In this document: positions 14,391 to 24,600 of the stretch, one piece after another | How positions within the stretch are numbered: the first letter of the stretch is position 1 | Layout of the letters: every line of letters begins with the position of its first letter | Source of the DNA: Liolophura sinensis | Taxonomy: Eukaryota; Mollusca; Polyplacophora; Chitonida; Chitonidae | DNA: 64,000 bases | Assembly (NCBI RefSeq): GCF_032854445.1 | Contig: NC_088295.1 | Location: forward strand, 10,033,385-10,097,384 | Direction of reading: 5' to 3' | Program-made: the position numbers and the translations under genes | Notes under the pieces: generated by a model | The model's input: the letters and a program-made list of their open reading frames with translations, nothing else | The model's database searches: none | What the model was told of the DNA's origin: nothing

Positions 14391-14476
14391 AACCAATGTG
14401 TGGGACATCCGGTTGACCTATTTGCAACAATTCTGCGTATGATTGGTCATTTGCGTGTTCTTAATTGACAGTTCGG
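14391..14476 (+). repeat. 86-bp dispersed repeat, copy 2
   Basis: Matches 10723-10808 in length, opening 26 bp and closing 'tgacagttcgg'. Just upstream, 'gatgtcccac' at 14352-14361 is the exact inverse of 'gtgggacatc' at 14400-14409, so this copy can form a 10-bp stem with a 38-nt loop. Confidence 0.7.
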
Positions 14477-14675
14477 AAAGGTCTTTCGGGCTCTGACGTC
14501 AGATACCTTTGGGCGTGAAGGTTATCAAATCAAAACATACGTGTAAGCTACATAAGACATTATGGAAAACTTTTTCTGTAAGAATTTGCAATGTTTTGTA
14601 ATCTTTCCGCCCATTTCAACATACATATGTTGCAATATATGTGGAATTACATTTACGGAAATATAATGAGAACTC

Positions 14676-14744
14676 TTTATTTTCCACACAATTTAAACAG
14701 TACGGTTTAGATATTTCATCACATTTAATCCCATTCATTTTATT
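14676..14744 (-). terminator. Candidate poly(A) signals of the GPCR gene
   Basis: Two AATAAA hexamers occur on the minus strand downstream of the receptor stop codon, at 14744-14739 and 14681-14676. They would give a 3' UTR of roughly 220-300 nt. The hexamers are seen. Their use is inferred, and AATAAA is common by chance in AT-rich DNA. Confidence 0.4.
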
Positions 14745-14952
14745 ATTTTTCTCGTTACATTAAATTTCTTAACGGACGATGAACAAATCAATGTTAAAGC
14801 TAACAAATATATTTTTGTGCAATCTTGAACAGCAAATGACGATTGTGACGGTAAATATCACAAACACATCTCATCTTCAAACTCGATGATAAAGTTCGTT
14901 GTGACACTGAGTTTCTCGATGGACACAACATCACGCGACGACACCTTCATAA

Positions 14953-15679
14953 TTACACATAGTTCCGAGATGAACTATCGTCCTCTTGAACTTCCTTTCT
15001 GAATGACACTTTGAAGTGACCATTATCATAATCGACGGTCATGTACTTCGTGGTGGAAAAATGACTTCGGTTCCTTTGCAGACGACTACTACTGCAGCAC
15101 GTGACCAGCGATTTGAATCCTCTGCGGAATTTCTTACTGTAGAAACAGTATATAACTGGATTCATGCCACTGTTAGACGAGCCCAGCCATTGGGAAATCG
15201 GTAGCAAAACTTCAAACACGATATTGTTCTCACTACTCGTGTCCGGGCGAAAATAAAGCCACAGGTATATAGTGTACAATGGTAGCCAGGACACCGAGAA
15301 GAGAAGAAAGACCGTAAGCATCATTTTTATAGCTTTAACCTTAGATTTGTAAATGACTCCAGATGTATTGGATATGCCCGGTGCGTTTCTGTTCCAGACT
15401 CGATAGCCTATCATACCGTAGCACATTGAGATTACCAACAAAGGAATGGCGTAACAGACAAGAAATGTGGCGCCGAGGAAGTAAGCGTTCCTGCTCTCCT
15501 CATTAGGCCAGGCCGCCCAGCACAGGAAAACCTCTGGAGAGTGCGGGTAGACGATCTGCTTGTGGTAGATAGCCCAGGGCAGCGACACACCCAAGGCCAA
15601 CACCCAGATGTTGATGATGATGATGCGACATATACGGCCGGTTATTTTAACTTGAAATATGTAACAAATAGCCAGATAC
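14953..15679 (-). CDS. GPCR coding exon 3 (ICL2, TM4-TM7, C-terminal tail)
   Basis: Encodes the last base of R139, then Y140 to V380 and the stop at 14953-14955. The acceptor is ttgttgcag|G (15680/15679). TM4 lies around W164 and TM5 around P218. ICL3 is short, containing 'WNRNAPG' and then a basic KSKVKAIK entry to TM6. TM6 carries SWLP in place of the usual CWxP, and TM7 carries 'NSGMNPVIY'. Helix 8 is 'SKKFRRGF', followed by Cys-Cys and a Ser/Thr-rich tail with candidate kinase sites. An ATG upstream at 15718 lies in the intron and is not the start. The proline common in ICL2 after the DRY motif is replaced by isoleucine (I146). Confidence 0.94.
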
Positions 15680-18600
15680 CTGCAACAAAGTAAAAGGGAC
15701 ATCAGTGTCACTAATGGCAATGGCGTAAAATGTTTAGACCAAAAGATTATTCATGAAATACGTGTACTTTAAACCGCCTTTGGGTGTTTGGAATACTAGT
15801 ATGTAAGAAATAGGCACACATTAGCAACAAAGAAAGTAAACCAGTGTGATGAATAAAGTGCTTAGCCCATAAGGGGGTTATTTCTGTGAAATACGTACAG
15901 GTACTTTTAACCATGTAACGTTGCCAGATATAATATATCCTGTGATATATAGTTGTCTAGCACTTCACCTTCCATTCGAGTTTTCCGTTCATGTCATTTG
16001 TCATGGCGTTGATGGCAAGCTTACACAGATGTACATACATTATAATTATTTCAGAGGTGATTGGAACAACGGAAAGGTAATTCTAATCGTCACAGCTGTG
16101 GCAATGGCTGGCACCTGAGCACAATTCCAAATAAGAGACTTTATTAGAGATAAGAGTAGGTCATATCGAGTGTTACCTGTCGATTGCTATGGCAGCCAGA
16201 GTTGTAACCGAGGCGCATACGCACACGCCTTGTAAGTACGGGGTTACCTTACACATGAAAGCACCAAATTTCCAGCCTGTAAAACAACGGAGCACAGTAT
16301 TAATACAGATAATCAACCCTTTCCTGTAATAAAATGCTTCTTGGTATATATTCAACAGTAAACTGTTATTGGAAATTTTGCTTGGTGTATACTTTTATTG
16401 AAAGCCAAGGATGCAAAAGCAGTTATGGAAAAGAACATTGTTGAACATTCATCTAAAACATAAAACCTTTTGTACAGCGGTACTTAATGTGACAACATGA
16501 CTGAAATTTACTGATAGATTTCAAGAAGCATTATCATTAGCATTCTGATAAAACGACGAGAAATCGTTCCGCTTTACTTAAAATTGAAACTAAAATCTGA
16601 AAGTTTTTTTTCTGTTCGAGTAATAAAATCTGGAACTAAAACGTTTTCAAAATTGTGCTGTATACAGGTAGTAGGCAAAGGTACAACGACCCCATACATG
16701 ACTAAAAGTTAAGTATGGACGGGATGGGGTGTGTGTTTTAAGCAATACATTTATTTGTTTATTTATGGTGTTTTAAGCCGTGCTCGAAGATATTTTCACT
16801 TATAAGGGACGACGGTCAGCATTATGGTGAGAGGCTATAATCAATGCATAATTAACATTTCCAATTCCTAAATCTTTAAAATTAGCCTCGAAATTCAGTG
16901 CATGTAAATGCATAGTATGGGGGATCAGTGGAGTTAGTAACTGAGGGATTCAACAAAGAAAAACAACAAGAGAGTTCGAAAGTCAAGAGAGACACTCATC
17001 GTCCTTCTGCTTCTAATCGGCGGATGGATATCAGCTAACTATATTCATCGGTGAAAAAGGAGTGCGGTGATGAAAGTGTTATTTCCAACAATATTGTAGT
17101 TAGACTAAAAAGAAGGAAAGACTGGTGAATGTGCGACTTTCCACATATCGACATCATCTTAGACAAAGTGTATACCATCCTGCGTGAAATTAGAAAATAG
17201 AAAATCTAAGCGGTTTTTGAAGAAATCACAATAGCGTTAAATTAGGTAGTAAAGGGAAATGGTTTTCACAAGTACTACAAAGATATAATCAATACACCAT
17301 TTTTTCATTGTCTATAATTCTTCAGCTGTCGGCGACCACAAATGCTGCCTCTGCCTCACGTGAAGGATGGCCAGATCATCTAGATTTAATCAATGCAAAT
17401 GAAATTGTCACTTAACGTGAGTCTCAAAGAGCTGAGTCAGACATATGGAAATACCGGTCAATTCGAATGTAACTGCACTTAAATAAGCTTCTTCGTTTCG
17501 TTTGTAGCCTTTGCAGTACCGCCAATTCATCACATCACAATGTCATCACAAAGAGGCACAAGGCTAATTCCAATTTTTGAAGATGGTAAACCCTTTTTAA
17601 TTGGTTCAACGGATTTTAACTGTAAGTAAATTTTTCATATTTAAAAGCTCCAAGTTCAATATTGATTGCTCTCAATTATTACAGATGGCAAAACGAACCC
17701 AACAAGATCTAAAATCATGAATCACAGGCTTAAAATCTTCCCTTTATAGCTGTTAGCTTCGCTAAATGTGATTAAAAATTGGGATTTACATTTTAGCACA
17801 AAGAGTAGGTGTAAATCGCCGAGCAAAGAAGAACATTAGTGCTTAAGGTTAAATCTAATATCAGGCATAAGGAAAAAGAGGAGGTAAACTTAAGACGGCT
17901 TCCTGATTCGGATCCTAGTTCTCAGTTATCCATGATTAGTTAAAGTTTTAAGTGCATGTACCCCCGTTTTGCTTAACATTCTAATACTGTTCAAATACTT
18001 TGAAGATTATTCAGGCTTTTTGGGTGGATAATTAGGAAAGAATACTGAAAAGTGATCTGAGAAGTGATCTGAGAAACACCATTTATTTGGTGTTTTACGC
18101 CATACTCAAGATTATTTCACTTACACGCCGTCATCACCGACTTTCACAAAATTACGTTAATTAATAGTTTGTATATTTTTCATTTCCCTTAGAACTTTGC
18201 TACTGAAACAAAATCGTTTCCGAAAAAGTTAGGAAAAATTGAATTTACGAAAATTGTGAAAGTCTCTCCAGGTTAAACCGGAAAGGGCGCAGAGGAAAGG
18301 ACTATAGGTGCCTGGTTTGCCATTTCAAAGAAGGGACAACGCCTTATTGCAGAAATTCTTTCAAATTGTAAATTTAGACGATTGAATCTAATACTCCTGC
18401 AGACCGTTTTTTATTTTAATCTATGAGAGGGGTCATTTCTAAATTGCAAAAGATTAAATTGGTTTGGGGATTTTCGGACAAAGGGTACCATGCCTAAGGC
18501 TTTCTAAAGAATTAAGGTGAAAATGCTTCGCAAACACGGCAGAGAACGCTAGTTCTATGGATCACATAATCCCGTCCAGCACAGTTCGTACAGCCACTTA

Positions 18601-21600
18601 CGTAACGGCTACATTTAAATGATTAATATAATTCAAGGTTCCATCTCGGCAGTATAGAAGTTTAATTGAAGCCGGTTTTTCTGTGTATCATTTCTGAGGA
18701 GATTCAGGCCCTAATGGTGCAGCTGTAATGATCGTTAAGTGAGGGTGTGTGTGTGCGGGAGTGGGGGGGGAGATAAGAAATCGAACTTGTACTGTTTTAG
18801 GACAGTAAGTGCGCCTTGTCTGCTGGCAGGTATGCTTTTTGCCGATGGCTGAGGACATCCGCAATGTATTGCGAAGTCATGTATATTTTATCTTTTTGTT
18901 TGCATTTCAGATTGGTTTCCATTTGGTTAGCAATTCAGGCAAACAAAGCAAATTCTACATACCTATTTTTTGCTTTGATTTATTTGGGTAGGTGCAAACC
19001 GGCAAAGTGACATTTTCATTTTGTGTCGTACCAGGCCAATTTTTGTCTATACATCGGGCCTTATTGTCAACAAAACTCAATCAGAAGCAGACGTACCATA
19101 AGTGTAGCGCTGTTTTTATATCGACCTTTCCCACAGATCCGTATGAGACAAGAGTAAAGTTTAGACCGGGTTATAAGAATTGTTGTCTGTGTGGAGTATG
19201 TTCACCTATCTCATCCCCTGTGTGGAGTCTGTTCACCCACCTCATTCCCTGTGTGGAGTCGGTTCACCCACCTCATCCCCTGTGTGGAGTCTGTTCACCC
19301 ACCTCTACCCCTATGTGGAGTCTGTTCACCCACCTCATCCCCTGACGTCGAAGGTCGACAAACCAGTAGCCCACACGTTAAATCATGACATCAATGGAAA
19401 CAGTTTCGATTCGATTCCACTACAGACGCCCTTCACGACAGGAGTCTTTGTGCTGCCCATTTCGAATATCTCCCACTACAGCAGGTTCTACAGACGGACA
19501 ATAAAGCTTCTCTCGTGAACTCTCCAGCATGAAAAGCCCACCCTAAACGTATTGAATCGACCAAAGGAACATCTGACTTAATAGACCAGCTCATTGACTC
19601 TAGCTATGTCCATCTGAATTAATTTCTTTCGTTTAGCAGAGAGGAAACGCCTTTCCGGAGTCCATGAAACTTCTCTGGATGCACGTATGTTGATAAATCA
19701 ATAGGATTAATCCGGTTTTTTCGTAGACAACCGCTAAATCTAAATCCATGCGTGCGTGTTAGAACTTTGGAGGCTAACATCGACAATATGTAATTGCCAG
19801 TGTGCTAGTAGGATAGCCAGTGTCATGTTTATGTCGAAGAACAAAGTACAGTCATGCCGATTAGATCGTTAGTGTGCATGTAATTACCTAAATGGAGACA
19901 TTTCCGCCACACAACTACATCTGCACGAGACAGTCACGTTGTTGTGGTATAGCACAGTTACTGTGCTTCACAGTCACAGTTTTTATACGTAAGGTCATCG
20001 CACAAACTTACTTTGTTTGGCATTCAAAACTTTTACACGCAATGTCATCAAATAACATTACAGTGTTTATTAGTCAAAGATTCTACAGGTACATTGTGAG
20101 GTCATCAAACAAGATTACAGTGTCTGACAGTCAAAACTTTTACACTTAACATAATAAGACAGCATTACCTACCGTGCTTCAAAGTGAACGCTTTTGCAGG
20201 CAACGTCATCACACAATATGGCTATCAAGACTTACGGATACGGTTACTATATATTACACAACATACCGTGCTTGGAAGTCAAAGTTTTTTCTGATAACTT
20301 TGTCAAAGAACATTGTCCTACGTTGGAGTCAAACTCATACCAGATAACTTCATCAGAAACGATCAGCGTATTTTTCAGTTAAAGCTTTAACTATTACGTT
20401 TTACTTCGCCACACGATACTGACCTGCTTGACTGTTTACGGATTAGACTGAACATTGACAGCTGACTTTTGTATTAGACTAGATCATCTGACATTTTGGG
20501 CTACACCAGGATAAATAACATTTCGGATTACACTAGGACAACTGACATTTCAGACTACAGAAAGACAGGTGACATTTCAGATTACATGTCGGATTACACT
20601 AGGACAGCTGATATTCAGGATTACACTAGGACAGCTGACATTTCGGATTACACTAGGACAGCTGACACTTCGGATACACTAGGACAGCTGAAATGTCGGA
20701 TTATATGAGGACAGCTGACATTTTGGATTACACTAGGACAGCTGACATTTCGGATTACACCAGGACATGTGACATTTCGGATCACACTAGGACAGCGGAC
20801 ACTTCGGATTACACCAGGACATGTGACATTTCGGATCACACTAGGACAGCGGACACTTCGGATTACGCTAGAACAGCTGACATTTCAGATTACACTAGGA
20901 CAGCTGACGTTTCGGATCACACTAGAAAAGCTGACATTTCGGATTACACTAGAAAAGCTGACATTTCGGATTACACTAGGACAGCTGACATGTCCGATTA
21001 CACTAGGTCACGAAAATGTACACACAACTGCATAAAAATGTCGTTCTCGACTAAGCTTTGGTAAGGCTTGTTTAACTTGACAGCACCATTGCGCACTTGG
21101 TGGGTTTAGGCACATCCTAAGAATATGAAAAGATTACTTTTTTTGGAGACTCAGCCCCACCGGGAACTGTCTACAGAGCGGTACAGCACAATTAGCAGAA
21201 ATGTACTTGGGAAGTAAAGAAAACTATCAACGACTAATCGGCGTCTGCGTCGACAGACTCCGCTGGATGCCCTCTCAACATGAGGTCCGTACTCTCGCTA
21301 GGAAGTTGTCGTGACTAAAGCGATTCGTATAGACAGAATGGAGCAAACACCGGCTATTTATCGCCAACTGTTTTCAATTGTCCTCACCACAAAACCCCTT
21401 TATGCCAGGGAAGAAAAGTTTAAATGGTCCAAAGCAATTTCCGGTTCAATGAAAGCCGATTTTGATCCCTCAGTAAACAATCAGTATCCCCGATAGCATG
21501 GTCTAGCTTGTGAGATAATTTCTTCATGAAAACAGAGCACAGCAAAGCGCCTTACAAATGTCCTAGGTCAAAGCAGTTCAATCGCACTATTCTGGATGTG

Positions 21601-24600
21601 TCAGATAAATGAACTAAACCATTAACAACTATCAAGCTAACGAAAACCAAACCTCCAGTGATTATCTTCGCATGTCTATCTTACTCCAATGAGTCCAATA
21701 AGTTTGTCTTTTAAGCACAAACGTTATATGTGTGCCACCTGTGTAAGTGTTGTTTTTGTTCGAGTAATCGATGGTTCATTGAACTAAAGTGTTCGTCTCA
21801 CCAATGACTGACAGTCTCTGACAAAATGAAATCACGGGTTCAAATCCAGCTCTCTATTTCTGCTGCGGTTTTCCTGTTAGAGGTTTCTCAAGCTCTTGAC
21901 GATGGTCGGTAGCCGGGCATACCGTTTTCCTCTTTTGTTTGGTGTATATTTTTCAGTACAGCATTGGACAACAATCAAATAAATAAATAAATAAATACAA
22001 TCAATTTATCTTTATGGTAAATGTATGCTTTCAGACAAACATTACCGTTTTGTCAACCCCGGATCTGTTCAATAAACCATCAATTCGGCCAGCTGTCACA
22101 AGGGACAATCTACATATCTTAACGATTCAATTAGTTTGTGGTACGTTTTTGCAGATCAAATCCCAGAATACAGCCTTATTTTGCAGGTAATCTAATTTTT
22201 GTCCCTGGGATAAATCATTTATGGTGTTTAAATCGATAGAGAGTTGGTATATACGTCAAAACATTGCTAAGTTAGTGTAAGGATAACAATAATGGATGGA
22301 TCAAGTCAGAGAGAAAGCTTATGACGCTTCCCATTAAACGTCATAAGTCACGATTAATATGCTCTGTCGTGGTAACGATGGCTCTCAAGTCAGGAAATTC
22401 GTGACGCCTTCGTGTATGCTTCATGAACCAGTTAGCCATACGGGTGGCCTTTAGCTTACTTCACGTAGCATGTCAGGAAATTGTCCCTGTTGGAATCACA
22501 AGCCATAAAGTGCTTAAAACAAAAACACACATTTAGAGAGTACTACTAATTGATGGTATATTGTTGCCAATCATTATTACCGATGGGATCAATGCAATCA
22601 TTTATACGTCCGTCAGGAAGTAATTCCCCTTGGCACGCGAAACTAAGATCGCCGCATTGAAAGAAGCCACAAAGCCTTCATATGTGGACTGGCGAATGGA
22701 TTTCTTGGGAAAGTATGTTTGTCCATTCTTGACATGTGCGTGTACTTTAAAGAACACTGTTCGTTTGCCAGAAGGCATTCGTTATTTGTGACTACACTAT
22801 GTATTACAGATATTTCCTTCTGACACAAAGTTGTAGGTCTTAGTGCCACTGTCTCGGGAAAATAATGGTATTTTGAACAGCCGGATTAATAGACGTATTG
22901 TACTTCCGCTAATTGTTTAATCAAGAGTAATGGCTATTTGTATGGGCTGTCATATCCCATTGCCGTTAGATATTAATCACTCCACTGCCAAATGGAGAAA
23001 TGAAGAGCCTGGAGACGTCAGATGTTATGGATTAGCGATTGACGCATATATATCTAGTAATTGAAATTTGATAAAATCAATGGCTGGATTGAACCAAGGT
23101 ACTGCAAACAACTGTGTGCAGTGAGCAAAGTCTGGCCACGCACTTTTTGTTGTCGACGGTCCGAGTCGGGCTGCCCTGGGCTGTGATACTGCCAGCATCC
23201 TGAACACCGGTAGGTTCTGATATTAATGGCCAGATTATTCCGTGCCTATTTCCCATGTTTTATCTGGTTTGGCTGACAGCTATTATATACCAATACTCCC
23301 GCAGGCAATCCATCATTCTACCAACAGCCACATATTGTCGGACAGTTGCTTCACTGCAACACGTAGTCGCGACTAATATGCCTGTTAAACAAGCCACGCA
23401 TGGTCAGTTTATAAACCCTTCGTCCACTGGACGGAGATTGGAGTCTTACGGAGGGTCGTTTGTGTACATATCACACATATCAGATATTTTAGTCCACACC
23501 GCGAAATGGCGTTATATGTCTACTTTATTTTGCAAGAAATGAACCTTTCTGTTGGTGAATTTACTTTCAGGTTAAGATTTGTTGCCAACTTTACATATTT
23601 ATTTATTATTTATTTATTTTTGATTGGTGTGTTACGGCGTACTTAAGACTGTTTCAGTTATACGACAACGGTCAGAATTATGGTGGGTGGAAACCGGACT
23701 GAGCCCGAGGGGAACCCACTACCACAGAGGAAGTCAATATGAGCTAGACTTGAACTCACAGCGACCAAATTGGTGAGTTGCTCCTGGGCCATTGCGCTGC
23801 GCCGGCGTGCCAACCCTCTTGGCCACGGAGGCCCCGCGAACTTTTCGTATATTCTTTTCGGTACTTAGACTTTGGTGTGTAATTCTGACTAGCTAAATCA
23901 ACAGGACAACAGTTGTTTCTCCGTGAAGTGTATGTATTAACACAAAACTACCCCATGCATTTCGCTTCCCCGCTCCAATCGCCGAAAGAAGTTTAAAAAA
24001 AATTGAGAACGGTGTTTAAGAATAAAAAAAGAAACATCACGGCACTAGAAATCTTACAAACTACTTGTATCTTTTTCTATACCCAATGTTGCGTGAATGT
24101 GTACAAAATATCTGCCATATCATGCACTTTTAAAGCTTACGTGAACATGGTAATATCACGAATAACCAGAAACGTATGTTTGGAAGGATCTGTAATAAAC
24201 AATTGGCAAATGCACGGCATCCTCTGAATACCCAAGCTGATTGAGTGTCAGGTCTGCAACCTTCATGCCACGCGTCATGTGCTGTCCATTGGGCCTTTTA
24301 TCGCCTCATTGCTTTTGCAATGTATCCACAGTAGATATGTAACCTGCGGTAATCTGACAGCACCTTCACAAATGTCGAACTCTTGACCATTGAAGGATTT
24401 CCGGCTGAAAATGTTGAGTAATATTTAAGCTGTCCATTATCCGCAGTGAGTCTTAACGGTTTTCCATAACGAGAAAGCGATTGTAAACGTAGCAATGCCA
24501 ACATAAAGGAAATCGTGACCAAACTTTGAATATGTCTCTGTACATCTGTCCACGCCTAACAGAATAGTCGAGCTCAGTGAGCAAATATTTTTCTTAATTC

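Noticed and set aside
15690-15720. ATG at 15718-15720 as start of a 255-residue protein
   Set aside because: It lies in intron 2. A splice acceptor at 15680 and the upstream TM1-TM3 exons show that the receptor starts at 27593.
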